40,516 nucleotides of DNA, from assembly GCF_017355185.1 (NCBI RefSeq), contig NZ_JADILJ010000036.1:1-40516 (forward strand), written 5' to 3'. Made by a program: the position numbers and the translations under genes. Origin of the DNA: Rathayibacter sp. SD072. GTDB taxonomy: Bacteria; Actinomycetota; Actinomycetes; Actinomycetales; Microbacteriaceae. The notes under the pieces were generated by a model. It worked only from the letters and a program-made list of their open reading frames with translations, was not told the origin of the DNA and searched no databases. Positions within the stretch are counted from its first letter, which is position 1. The number at the start of each line of letters is the position of its first letter. Below, in pieces: positions 16,741 through 24,820 of this stretch.

Positions 16741-16959
16741 GTGTGTCCCCTACAGCTCGTGCCGCAACCGGTCGTCCCGGTTGCGCGCTACGACCACTAT
16801 AAGGTTTTTTTGAGTTCCTGTAACGTGAACTTAGGTAGCTTTACGAGTTGGCTTGGTTCAAGCCGACCGGGCTCCCGTGCGTGAAGGGGAAACGGCCAGT
16901 GCGCCACAATGGAACTCATGTCGTCCCCGATCCCTCCGCCGTCCAGGGAGGTGATGCAC
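16741..16959. promoter_or_regulatory. Divergent promoter/operator region of the T4SS operon
   Basis: This gap lies between the T4SS operon and a divergent winged-helix gene. A TATAGT box on the minus strand (16800-16795) could be the T4SS -10; no good -35 is visible. An 8-bp perfect hairpin, GCAACCGG-tcgtc-CCGGTTGC (16763-16783), would lie in the T4SS 5' leader. An AT-rich patch (16796-16850) with GTAAC...TTTAC half-sites is the best place for an operator. Confidence 0.45.
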
Positions 16960-17274
16960 ATGCGTGCCACGACCAGTGAAATCGGCAATCGCGTGCTGCA
17001 CTTCCTGTCGCAGGAGACGGCGCGCATTCACGGGGCCACGGTGTCGGAGATCCTCGAGGCGGTTCCCGAGGCTCGGAACAAGGTGACCCTCTTCGGCCAC
17101 CTCAACCTCCTCGAGGAGGCTGGTGCGATCGTCGGAAGGCCCGCGCCCGGTGTTCGACACCGCAAGACCGTGACGTACAAGGTCGACTGGGATGCGATCG
17201 ACCGCCTGCACGAGGTCAGCCGGGCGTATCAGAAGGGCCAGATCGACCTCGCGGAGCCACCGCGGGCTATCTGA
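16960..17274 (+). CDS. Small winged-helix DNA-binding protein
   Basis: 104 residues. The start at 16960 has GGAGG 8 nt upstream (16947-16951); ATGs at 16918 and 16954 are possible but less well placed. The sequence TTSEIGNRVLHFLSQETARIHGATVSEILEAVPEARNKVTLFGHLNLLEEAGAIV reads as a winged helix, and a hairpin with basic residues (RPAPGVRHRKTVTYKVDWDAI) follows as the wing. It is transcribed divergently from the T4SS operon, so a transfer repressor is the likely role. This is inferred from fold and position. Confidence 0.7.
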   Translation: MRATTSEIGNRVLHFLSQETARIHGATVSEILEAVPEARNKVTLFGHLNLLEEAGAIVGRPAPGVRHRKTVTYKVDWDAIDRLHEVSRAYQKGQIDLAEPPRAI

Positions 17275-17794
17275 CGCACGCGGCGTTCCCTGTTCCTGCT
17301 GGGATGCGTTCAAGAAGCGCCACGCATCGGTGGGCCAGGAGTTTGCTCTCGTCTGCAATCGCCCGTAGCCCTGTCGCGAACTGGAGCTCAAAGGCATCCC
17401 CCGCGAGCCATCCTTCGACGGCGAACTGATCCCCGTCAGGAGAGGTCACCGCGACGTCCTCGAACCGCTCCGCGGCGCGAAGCCCGTAGCCGGCGGCGAT
17501 GACGTCCCGGCCGAACCAGTACGTCTCCAGGGCCACCGCCCGCAGGATCGCGTCATCGGCGGCTTGCTCGATTTCCACTACCGGGTAGTGCCGCACCAAC
17601 CCTGTTCGCGCGTCCAGCTCCTCATCGGCCATGGATGGCTCGCGAGTTGCCACGCACCGCTGGCACGCGCAGTCGACGGGGTGGCTGTTGCCCAGGTGGA
17701 AGAAGTGGACAACGGCCGACCACCGTCGATCCGCGGCGCGGCCATCGTCGGTGAGTGCACGGTCCGCTCGCGAGACGCCAGGAAGGGCTTCCAT
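17267..17794 (-). CDS. Hypothetical protein, 175 aa
   Basis: No family recognised. A CACQRC motif near residues 42-47 could bind a metal or form a disulfide. The remainder is soluble, with a YWFGRDVIAAGYGLRAAERFEDVAVTSPDGDQFAVEGW segment. It starts 33 nt after the alpha/beta hydrolase stop on the same strand and may be the last gene of the XRE-ImmA operon or have its own promoter. It ends tail to tail with the winged-helix gene, overlapping by 8 bp. Confidence 0.65.
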   Translation of the reverse strand: MEALPGVSRADRALTDDGRAADRRWSAVVHFFHLGNSHPVDCACQRCVATREPSMADEELDARTGLVRHYPVVEIEQAADDAILRAVALETYWFGRDVIAAGYGLRAAERFEDVAVTSPDGDQFAVEGWLAGDAFELQFATGLRAIADESKLLAHRCVALLERIPAGTGNAACVR

Positions 17795-17827
17795 GGCGTT
17801 AACACTATGTCAGTGCTAGCGGTTTCG

Positions 17828-18967
17828 TTACTGGTGCTCGGAAATCCACCGAGCGATGGTCGAGTCGAAGACCTCCGGGTCGACGTTGTACTCCGTGTTG
17901 TGCGCGGTCGCTGCGGTCTCGACCACTTCCACGGCCGGCGAGTTCAGCTTCGCGAATCGCTGGGAGACGTCCATCGGCAAGGTCGTGTCGCCAGCCGAGT
18001 GGAACAGGAGGATCGGGCATCCGAGGGCGGCGGCTCGCGGCTCGCGCACCCAGTCCAGCGCGTCGAAGTCCACCGGCTCCGGAAGGCCTACGAGACGGCT
18101 CGCGAGCTTGCTGCGCAGGCCCACGAGGCCGAGGATCGCGACCTGACGAGGCAATCCCATCTCGACGGCGCCTTGCTCGATCGCCGTCTTCCAGTTCAGC
18201 GCCGGCCCGACGAGCACGAGGCCGGAGAGCAGGTCGCGGCGACTCGTGCGCTCCGCTGCGAGCAGCGCCACACCGCCACCGAGGGACCAGCCAATGAGGA
18301 CGATCTTCCGTGCGCCGTGGGCGGCTGCGTAGTCGATCGCCGCGGCGACGTCGGCCCACTCGCGCTGACCCAGCATGGATGCGCTGTGAGGCACCGCGGG
18401 GCCGTCTCCGTCGCCGCGGAAGGAAACGACCAGAGACGTGTAGCCGAGCGCGGTCATCGCCGGCACGCTGCGCAGTGCATGGATCCGCTTGGTGCGGATG
18501 CCGTGCACGTGGATCGCCCACGTGCCCTCCGGGTTCTCGTCCGGCCCGAACTGCCAGGCAGGGCAGTCCCCCAGAGGACCAGGGACCAAGACCTCCACGA
18601 AGTCGGGGTCGACCGCCTCCGGTCCGGCGAAGACGTCGCCCTCGCAGATGACGGCCTTCTCGCCAGCGAAGCTCGCGCCCCAGGTCGACTCGATGCGCCG
18701 GGTGGTCGCACCGGTCACCGGGTCGGTGTGAATCGGGCGGCTGAGTGTCGCGTGACCCGTGCGATCGGTGCGGAAGATCCCGAGGATGCCGGGAGCGATC
18801 GTCTTGCCGTCGACGGCGAGCGTCATCGTCTTGCCGTCCTGGCGCAGGATCGGGATCTGAGGCGGATCGACGGGAAGCACGACCTGGCGAGCGGCGAAGA
18901 TCGAGCCGATAGCGCCGGCCACGGCGACGCCGCCTGCTGCTGCTGCTCCAACGATCAACTTGTTCAT
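17828..18967 (-). CDS. Membrane-anchored alpha/beta hydrolase
   Basis: 379 residues. An N-terminal signal/anchor (about 4-28) is followed by about 120 residues without a known domain. The hydrolase fold has oxyanion-hole HVHG (153-156), nucleophile elbow GWSLGG (Ser228), acid HSAGDTTLP (Asp327) and His356 in TAHNTEY, so the triad looks complete. The start at 18967 overlaps the upstream stop (ATGA); an ATG at 18976 is an alternative. The substrate is unknown. Linkage to a seven-TM protein, an ImmA/IrrE protease and a repressor suggests a role in making or destroying a signal (inference). Confidence 0.82.
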   Translation of the reverse strand: MNKLIVGAAAAGGVAVAGAIGSIFAARQVVLPVDPPQIPILRQDGKTMTLAVDGKTIAPGILGIFRTDRTGHATLSRPIHTDPVTGATTRRIESTWGASFAGEKAVICEGDVFAGPEAVDPDFVEVLVPGPLGDCPAWQFGPDENPEGTWAIHVHGIRTKRIHALRSVPAMTALGYTSLVVSFRGDGDGPAVPHSASMLGQREWADVAAAIDYAAAHGARKIVLIGWSLGGGVALLAAERTSRRDLLSGLVLVGPALNWKTAIEQGAVEMGLPRQVAILGLVGLRSKLASRLVGLPEPVDFDALDWVREPRAAALGCPILLFHSAGDTTLPMDVSQRFAKLNSPAVEVVETAATAHNTEYNVDPEVFDSTIARWISEHQ

Positions 18968-19929
18968 TCGTTCCATCCCATACCTGCTGCTAGCAATTCA
19001 CCGTCGATCAGTCGCTCTGCGCGACGAACGACACCGTTCTCGTTGTTACTCAATTTCATCGCACCGACCATCACCGCATCGGTGACGCGCACCTGTAACG
19101 TCATCAGACGCACAAGCTTCTTCTCGCTCACGGTTCCTTCTCTCGCGTAAGAGATGGGCGGGGCGGCGATTTCGCGCTCTGCCAGCATCGTGACGAGCTT
19201 TCGGGAACTTAGGTCGACGGCGACGTCTCTAATCGTACGCCGAGCGGGGAAGCTGCACAGGCCCGCGGTGAAGAGCAGGATCCCGCCGAAGAAGCCCGGG
19301 GTGAAGGCGAGATAGAGGACATTCGTCGTCGCCGCCGAATCGGGCACGTATCGCGCTACCAGCATTCCAGCCAGCTCGCCCGAGGCGCCCGCGATGATGA
19401 GCGCGCCGCCGACAGTAAACGGCCAGTACGCGCGACGAGGGAACCTCGCGACTCTCACAATCAGCCGCACGAACAGCACCATCAGTCCGAGGAAGTAGAT
19501 TCCGCTGCACAGAATCATCGGGAGCTGATCGACCTCTTCATGCGAGAACTTGGGCGAGGTGGCCGGGCGGTCGATCGCGAAGAACGCGGCCACGTACGCG
19601 GCGATCCACGCCACGAGCAGCACGACCGACCGGAAGCGCACTCGGCCGACGTCGATCACGGCCTCCACAAGAAGCCACATCGCCGTGCCGGCGGCGACGA
19701 GCATCACGCAGTAGTAGACGTTCGTTCCTCCCAGCAGGCCGTCCGCCTCATCGAGGGGCAGCCAGGGGAAGCCCCCCAGCGCGAGCAGCCCGACCGATCC
19801 AAAGCCCGCTGCCACCCACGGGCGGGTCAACGGTCGTCGGCCGGCGAGGATGGCGATGAACCAGCCCACAAAGTAGGCGGCGACGGCGAGGAAGGAGGCG
19901 GTGAAGAAGAAGCTCTCAATCGGACTCAC
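18964..19929 (-). CDS. Seven-TM protein, resembling MAB_1171c-type membrane proteins
   Basis: 321 residues from a GTG that directly follows the TAA of the ImmA/IrrE gene. About seven hydrophobic segments span residues 5-245, followed by an 80-residue cytoplasmic tail beginning after FPARRTIRDV. Membrane proteins of this size next to XRE and ImmA/IrrE genes occur in many actinobacteria and are annotated as MAB_1171c-type putative transporters. No transport motif is visible, and a sensor for an outside signal is equally plausible. It is coupled to both neighbours by overlapping or abutting codons. Confidence 0.75.
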   Translation of the reverse strand: MSPIESFFFTASFLAVAAYFVGWFIAILAGRRPLTRPWVAAGFGSVGLLALGGFPWLPLDEADGLLGGTNVYYCVMLVAAGTAMWLLVEAVIDVGRVRFRSVVLLVAWIAAYVAAFFAIDRPATSPKFSHEEVDQLPMILCSGIYFLGLMVLFVRLIVRVARFPRRAYWPFTVGGALIIAGASGELAGMLVARYVPDSAATTNVLYLAFTPGFFGGILLFTAGLCSFPARRTIRDVAVDLSSRKLVTMLAEREIAAPPISYAREGTVSEKKLVRLMTLQVRVTDAVMVGAMKLSNNENGVVRRAERLIDGELLAAGMGWNE

Positions 19930-20475
19930 TTAGCCGAACTTCCTCTCACCCGACCGGTATCGCGGGTACATGACAAGCCCCACCATGAGGCGCGCGAATT
20001 CTTCAGCTTCGCCCTCGCGGATCCGATGCGTCCGAGAGGAATCGTCGCCATCGAAAACAAACTGCTTGGCATGACGCACAGCGTTCGTTGCGCTCGTCAG
20101 CCCCATGCTGTCGAGGCTGAGACCGTGGGGGAGCTGGACTTCACTCGGAGGATGCCCCAAGAGGATGTGAGCCAGTTCGTGGAACACGTTGAACAGCCGA
20201 TAGTAGGCCTTCTTATCGCTGCGGATGAGAATCATGTACTTGGCAGGAAGCATCAGCGCGCTGATTGTCTCGGTAAGAGTCAGGGCGAGATAGTTCTCCC
20301 ACGACTCGTCTCCGCCCTGATACACCTCTATATCGGCACCAAGCACTTCTTGAGCGCGACGGATGATGGCTTCTTCGGTCGACAGTTCACCGGGATAATT
20401 CTCAGTGAAGATTTCCTTGAAGGCGCGTTCGGCGGTCTGGCGAATTTGCTCAGTTACGAGCCACGGATCGTCCAC
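19930..20475 (-). CDS. ImmA/IrrE-type metalloprotease
   Basis: 181 residues with the zinc motif HELAH at 99-103 in LFNVFHELAHILLGHP, and a helical end with EGEAEEFARLMV that would supply the third ligand (Glu). This is the ImmA/IrrE pattern: intracellular proteases that cleave or inactivate a partner XRE repressor. The partner is probably the XRE gene 24 nt upstream. The GTG start at 20475 has a strong GGGAGGGGG SD. In ICEBs1 the same pair controls excision and transfer of the element. Confidence 0.87.
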   Translation of the reverse strand: MDDPWLVTEQIRQTAERAFKEIFTENYPGELSTEEAIIRRAQEVLGADIEVYQGGDESWENYLALTLTETISALMLPAKYMILIRSDKKAYYRLFNVFHELAHILLGHPPSEVQLPHGLSLDSMGLTSATNAVRHAKQFVFDGDDSSRTHRIREGEAEEFARLMVGLVMYPRYRSGERKFG

Positions 20476-20499
20476 AGTTCCCCCTCCCAGATACAGCCA

Positions 20500-21141
20500 C
20501 TATTCGCGTAGCTCGCGGATCGATGCGGCGATGCCTCGGATGGCAGCAGGGGACAGGTTTCCCCCGAGGGACCGGGCCGCCAGCGACTCGACACCCTTAG
20601 ATGCGAGCGCTCGGCGCAGCTCGAGGTCGGCTTCGATCATCGCGGTGTCCTCCGAGGTCGTCAGCTCCGTCAAGAACGCCTCCGGGACCTGGAAGTGGGT
20701 GGTGAGGCGAGTGAGCTCGCCCTGAGTCACGCCGAATCGTCCGGTGGCGCGCAGCATCTCGGACAGGCGCGACGCCGGGATCCCCGCGATGTCATCACTC
20801 GCACTCGTGCCGGCCGGGAGGAGGACGCTCAGGCGTCGGGCGAACTCGACACCGTTCGTGAGCACGACCACCTCGTCAACGTCCGCGGTGGGCTCGCCGA
20901 ACTCCTCCGCCATCGTGAAGATGGTGGCGACCTTGACTCCCAGAACCCGCGCGAAGCGCTCCAGATCGTTCGTGTCGAACATCGCGTCGCCGCGCATCCG
21001 CGCGTAGAAGTAGGTCAGCGTCATTTCCGTGCGCGTCGCGAAGTCGACGTTGGAAAGACCGGCTCGGGCCATCAACGTCTTGATCGCCGCGTGAACGCGC
21101 ATCGAGTACTCGGACGCGCCGTTACCTGTTCTCGCAGCCAT
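20500..21141 (-). CDS. XRE-family transcriptional regulator
   Basis: 213 residues. The N-terminal helix-turn-helix (AIKTLMARAGLSNVDFATRTEMTLTYFYARMRGDAMFDTNDLERFARVLGVKV, about 18-72) is XRE-type. The longer C-terminal part includes a second helical region, SRLSEMLRATGRFGVTQGELTRLTTHFQVPEAFL, like the second HTH-like half of ImmR/phage-type regulators. The ATG at 21141 is chosen; a GTG at 21150 also fits and no SD is clear. It is the first gene of the five-gene minus operon, divergent from an esterase, and probably represses both. Confidence 0.82.
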   Translation of the reverse strand: MAARTGNGASEYSMRVHAAIKTLMARAGLSNVDFATRTEMTLTYFYARMRGDAMFDTNDLERFARVLGVKVATIFTMAEEFGEPTADVDEVVVLTNGVEFARRLSVLLPAGTSASDDIAGIPASRLSEMLRATGRFGVTQGELTRLTTHFQVPEAFLTELTTSEDTAMIEADLELRRALASKGVESLAARSLGGNLSPAAIRGIAASIRELRE

Positions 21142-21225
21142 GCTGACCACGGTAGCCGCTCGTACAGAGCACTGCTATTTTCAACAGGCCTCGACCAGTT
21201 CCGGGCACGAGAACCGGGGGTATGG
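21142..21225. promoter_or_regulatory. Divergent promoter region of the XRE operon and the esterase
   Basis: 84 bases separate the two divergent starts. They include an AT-rich patch (GCTATTTTCAACAGG near 21174-21188), the likely operator/promoter. On the minus strand TTGAAA could be a -35, but no matching -10 is clear. Confidence 0.4.
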
Positions 21226-22272
21226 GTGGATCAGTCACTGTCCCCCGTCGTCAACCTCGTTCGTCAACGAGGAGGGGCCGCGCAGCTCGTCGTCCTCAGG
21301 GGCGGTGACGTTCTTCTCGACCACTCCCAGGGACACGGACCCGATGGGCTCTTCTGGTCCTGGTCAGTCAGCAAGCCCTACCTGAGCATCCTCGTGCACC
21401 AGTTGGCCGCAGACGGGCTCCTCGACATCGACGCCGCAGTGTCTTACTACTGGCCGGAGTTCGCTCGTCACGGGAAAGGATCGATCACCCTCCGACAGGT
21501 TCTCCACCACCGTGCGGGGTTCTCGACCTCGCGCGGGCTCATCGGGGATGCTCTGGCGATGACCGACTGGCGCAGCTCGATCCGAAACCTCGAGAGCGCT
21601 CGGCTCAGGACGGTGCCGGGCGCCGTTCCCTCGTACCAGGTGTTCACCTACGGCTTCATCCTGGGCGAGGTGATCCAACGAGTGACCGGGCGTCCTCTCC
21701 GCGACGTCATGGACGACGTGCTGCTCACTCCGCTCGGCGCCACCAACACCATGCTGGGCGTCGCTGAACACGACCTCTCCCGATGCGTCCCCATCCGCAG
21801 CTCCGTACCTCTCGCCACGGGAGCGTTGAACAGCCGCGCCGTCCGCATGGCCGTGATCCCGAGCGCCGGAATCTCCACGACCGCTCGCGACGTCGCCAGG
21901 TTCTACGAGATGCTGCTCAACGATGGCCGCGGCCGCGATGGCACGCAGGTTGTCTCGCCGAAGATCCTGTCGCAGGCGACGATCGCCAGCTCCACCGAGG
22001 CCGACGTCGACGGCTTCGCCCACACGCCGATCCTCTGGGCGCACGGATTCCAGCTCGGCGGTCGCACCCCCAACCTCTACCCGCCGCTCGGATCGGTAGC
22101 CAGCCCACGAACGTTCGGACACAACGGGTCCAACGTGTGCGTCGCCTGGGCCGACCCCGACACGCAGCTCGTCGTGGCCTACCTCACCAACACGGTCGCT
22201 TCGGACGGCGCCCGCCACATGACGGCCGTCTCCAACGCAATCGCCAGCATCGCCCGCCCTACGGTCGGATGA
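21226..22272 (+). CDS. Serine hydrolase of the beta-lactamase/EstB type
   Basis: 348 residues. The SxxK motif is SVSK (Ser47, Lys50) in FWSWSVSKPYLS. The Tyr motif is SYQVFTYGFILGEVIQRVTG (Tyr137), with no Asn two residues later. The third motif is FGHNG near residue 305. This pattern is typical of EstB-like esterases and related penicillin-binding-like hydrolases, not of antibiotic-hydrolysing enzymes. There is no signal peptide, so it acts in the cytoplasm. The GTG at 21226 follows a GGGGG SD; the frame is open further upstream but antisense to the XRE gene. It may share control with that gene. Confidence 0.83.
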   Translation: MDQSLSPVVNLVRQRGGAAQLVVLRGGDVLLDHSQGHGPDGLFWSWSVSKPYLSILVHQLAADGLLDIDAAVSYYWPEFARHGKGSITLRQVLHHRAGFSTSRGLIGDALAMTDWRSSIRNLESARLRTVPGAVPSYQVFTYGFILGEVIQRVTGRPLRDVMDDVLLTPLGATNTMLGVAEHDLSRCVPIRSSVPLATGALNSRAVRMAVIPSAGISTTARDVARFYEMLLNDGRGRDGTQVVSPKILSQATIASSTEADVDGFAHTPILWAHGFQLGGRTPNLYPPLGSVASPRTFGHNGSNVCVAWADPDTQLVVAYLTNTVASDGARHMTAVSNAIASIARPTVG

Positions 22273-22441
22273 CGGGTGTTAACGGCTACGGTGAAGTATC
22301 GATTACGTTAGTCAGAGGTCGAGAGTGCCGCAGATCAGCGCGCAGCCTCACCCACGTTGGATGCAGGCAGAGGGGACAGCGACCACGACCATGACACTCG
22401 ACACGCCGCACCACTCCCCGAATACTGCTAGCACTCACACC

Positions 22442-22669
22442 ATGATGAGCCGCATGGGAAGAAGACGACGGAACGATGGAGCGGCGGCGGTGCAACTCAA
22501 CGCCCGCGTGCTGCCCACCAATCGTGATGCCGTCTCCGAGGCTGCCGCCGCCAGCGGCGTGACCGTCTCGCTCTACGTCGACATGCTCTACAGCGAGCTG
22601 CTCGCGAAGTACGGCGCGCTCCCGCGGGTCACCGCGTCCCGATCGGAGCCGCCGATCACCACCACTTAA
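22442..22669 (+). CDS. Small ribbon-helix-helix-like protein
   Basis: 75 residues from ATG 22442 (22445 or 22454 also possible). A basic start (MMSRMGRRRRNDG) leads to VQLNARVLPTNRDAVSEAAAASGVTVSLYVDMLYSELLAKYG, which reads as one strand and two helices of the RHH/CopG class. It lies just upstream of the replication gene and may control copy number. A TAGCAC box 7 nt before the ATG (GCTAGCACT at 22427-22435) hints at a leaderless mRNA. The frame continues upstream to a GTG at 22325, but that part is low-complexity. Confidence 0.6.
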   Translation: MMSRMGRRRRNDGAAAVQLNARVLPTNRDAVSEAAAASGVTVSLYVDMLYSELLAKYGALPRVTASRSEPPITTT

Positions 22670-22674
22670 CGCAT

Positions 22675-22702
22675 TAGGCCCGCCGCTCACGCGACGGGCC
22701 TA
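22675..22702 (+). terminator. Terminator after the RHH gene
   Basis: TAGGCCCG / CGGGCCTA forms an 8-bp perfect stem, extendable by CGC/GCG with bulges, 5 nt after the stop codon. No T tract. Confidence 0.6.
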
Positions 22703-22711
22703 GAAGCTCTC

Positions 22712-22751
22712 GCTTCACACCAATCGCTTACCAGGGCACCAGGTGTGAAGC
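22712..22751 (+). promoter_or_regulatory. 10-bp inverted repeat upstream of rep
   Basis: GCTTCACACC (22712-22721) and GGTGTGAAGC (22742-22751) are perfect complements across a 20-nt loop that contains CACCAGG/ACCAGGG repeats. It lies 85 nt before the rep start and may be an operator, a copy-control RNA stem or part of the replication origin. Confidence 0.6.
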
Positions 22752-22810
22752 AGTTGATCAGGACCGGTTTCTCAGGCCGGGCCTCATCCATCCCCCCCGA
22801 GGGAGGAGAA

Positions 22811-22825
22811 GTGACCTCATCGTAA
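22811..22825 (+). CDS. Possible four-codon leader ORF before rep
   Basis: GTG-ACC-TCA-TCG-TAA follows a near-perfect ribosome site (GGGAGGAGAA, 22801-22810), whereas the rep GTG 12 nt later has no SD of its own. Ribosomes ending at the TAA could restart at rep, which would couple Rep synthesis to this leader. Small size makes this tentative. Confidence 0.35.
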   Translation: MTSS

Positions 22826-22836
22826 GCCACATTGCT

Positions 22837-24780
22837 GTGTCTGCGCACGCCCAAAATGCCGAAGTTGACTCCTTCTCGGCGCCCTGGGCACTGACGCGCC
22901 GACTGAGCCCTCGCGCCGCGGTGCGCACGATGCGCCCCGACGCCTACGGGCGCCTGGACGAGAACGCCTATCCGGCCGCGTTCCCCGTCTCCCCCGTCGC
23001 TCCGACCGCCCCGTGGGCGATCTACCTCACCGATGACGCCGGAGCGTTCCGGCTGCTGTGCTTCGACTTCGACGGCAAGGACTCCCGCGGCGTCGACGTC
23101 GACCTCATGGAACAGGCCGCAGACGACTGCGACGCCCTCTCCGCCGTCCTCGACGCGCACCAGGTCGCCCACATCGTCTGCCAGTCCTCCGGCACCGGAG
23201 GCCGCCACCTGTGGGTCGCTCTCGCGGAAGGCGCTCCGGCCGAGCTCGTGGCCCGATTGGCGATCGCCGCTCGCGCGAACTTCCGCACCCTGGATCACGG
23301 GATGCTCCGCAACCCGCGCACCGGCGCCGCCCGGCCGCCGCTGTCCCCGCATCGCGACGGCAGTTTCTCGAGCGTCCTCCGCGGCCGCGTAGAGGAGCTG
23401 CTGGACACGACCGTCACGGCCGCTGCGATCGAGGCTGTGACGAACGCGCTGGAATCGTCGCGGCCGCCGCTGCGCGTCGACGCCACTCCCCCAGTACCCA
23501 CGCCCACCGCGCACCAAACGCACCGGTCGCTGAGCGCTGCCGGCGCTGCTCACATGGCCACGGCGGGCGGCGGCGCGAATCCCTCGTGGACGGCGTTCAT
23601 GTGCCTGCTCTCCGCTGCGCACGCGGGTTGGTCCCTAACCGACGTCGAGCACGCCGCTCGTACCGCGCCCGGGATGGAGCACTACCGGACGAAGAACACT
23701 GGCCGCGGCCACCGCCGGCCTCGTGCCCGCGACGAGGCCGGGGAGCGCCTGGCGCGGCAGTGGGAGAAGGCGCTTCAGTACGCGGCGCTGCACGCCGTCC
23801 TTCCGCCCGAGCGTGAGCCGGGCGACCTGGTGGAGCTGGAGGGCCTCGTCGGCGCCGTCCGCGCTCTCCTGGACCGGTTCCGGGTGAGTCCGGGCCGGTG
23901 GGGTCGGAGCGAGCGGGCGACGTCGGAGAAGACGATCCTCACCGCCCTGGCCTACCTCACCCTGCACACCGGCAAGCGCACCGTCGCCGCGTCCATTCGC
24001 GACCTGGCCCTCCTGGCGGGCCTGGGCCGCACCACGGCGGCCAGTGCGCTCCGGACGCTGCGAGAGGACGGCTACGTGCAGCTCGTTGTCCGTGCGGACG
24101 GCTCGAACGCGAGCGAATGGCGACTGTCTGAGCACTTTTCCACAGCCCCTCTGCAATGTCCGGTCACAACCTCTAATAACCCCCGCCCCCCCGGGCCGCT
24201 CTTCACCGAACGAACCATGCTCCTCGCGATGCTCGAAGCCGACCTCACCGACACCCGGCACGACTTGTTCACCCGTGCCGGCCTGGGACACCTGGCAGGA
24301 AAGGCCTACGCGCTGCTGCGCCGCGAAGGGACCCTCGCCGTCGACGCCGCCGCGACGCTGCTGGGAGTGACCGCCCGCACCGCCGCCACCGCGTTTTCCC
24401 GCCTCCGCACGCACCGGCTCATCGTCAAGCACACCACCGGCTGGGCTCAGGCGAAGCGCGATCGCCGTACCGCCGCAGCTCGCGCGCTCGGCGTCGACGG
24501 AGCCTTGATTGATCGAGCCCACCGCTACGACGTCGAGCGCGAAGTGTGGGCTTGGTGGCAAGCCGAGTTGACCCACCGCTCCTCCTCCCCCAGGGAACGC
24601 CCTCGACGCCGACACGTCACGAGCCGGCCTCTGTTCGAGGACACCACCGCGGGCGAGCGCGTCTGGCCGCTCTACCCCCGCGACGCCGCCGGCCGCGGCG
24701 ACCACCGCGAGGCGCTGCACTGGGGACGAACCGGCATGCTCGCCCCCGGATCGCTCTGGTGGTCCTCGACCGCCGCATGA
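22837..24780 (+). CDS. rep: Plasmid replication protein with AEP-type primase domain
   Basis: 647 residues. The N-terminal domain has the archaeo-eukaryotic primase pattern: FDFDGK with metal-binding Asp (76-81), SSGTGGRHLW (117-126) and DHGMLRNPRTGAARPPLSPHRDGS (about 163-186). A helical middle part follows. Then come two winged-helix-like regions, about 355-415 (LLAGLGRTTAASALRTLREDGYV) and 515-545 (LLGVTARTAATAFSRLRTHRLIV), which would bind the origin. No helicase motif is present. The GTG at 22837 is the only in-frame start near the N-terminus. Primase-type Rep proteins are common on actinobacterial plasmids. Confidence 0.85.
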   Translation: MSAHAQNAEVDSFSAPWALTRRLSPRAAVRTMRPDAYGRLDENAYPAAFPVSPVAPTAPWAIYLTDDAGAFRLLCFDFDGKDSRGVDVDLMEQAADDCDALSAVLDAHQVAHIVCQSSGTGGRHLWVALAEGAPAELVARLAIAARANFRTLDHGMLRNPRTGAARPPLSPHRDGSFSSVLRGRVEELLDTTVTAAAIEAVTNALESSRPPLRVDATPPVPTPTAHQTHRSLSAAGAAHMATAGGGANPSWTAFMCLLSAAHAGWSLTDVEHAARTAPGMEHYRTKNTGRGHRRPRARDEAGERLARQWEKALQYAALHAVLPPEREPGDLVELEGLVGAVRALLDRFRVSPGRWGRSERATSEKTILTALAYLTLHTGKRTVAASIRDLALLAGLGRTTAASALRTLREDGYVQLVVRADGSNASEWRLSEHFSTAPLQCPVTTSNNPRPPGPLFTERTMLLAMLEADLTDTRHDLFTRAGLGHLAGKAYALLRREGTLAVDAAATLLGVTARTAATAFSRLRTHRLIVKHTTGWAQAKRDRRTAAARALGVDGALIDRAHRYDVEREVWAWWQAELTHRSSSPRERPRRRHVTSRPLFEDTTAGERVWPLYPRDAAGRGDHREALHWGRTGMLAPGSLWWSSTAA

Positions 24781-24796
24781 CGTCGACCGCAAGCGT

Positions 24797-24812
24797 TCGA
24801 ACATATGTTCTA
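24797..24812. promoter_or_regulatory. LexA (SOS) box
   Basis: TCGAACATATGTTCTA matches the actinobacterial LexA consensus (TCGAAC-N4-GTTCGA) at all but one base. It ends 8 nt before the GTG of the next gene and overlaps a TATGTT -10-like box, so LexA would block this promoter. Confidence 0.82.
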
Positions 24813-24820
24813 CTGGCGGC

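Noticed and set aside
21226-22272. Beta-lactam resistance gene
   Set aside because: SxxK is present but the Tyr motif lacks Asn and no signal peptide is visible; the pattern is that of EstB-like esterases.
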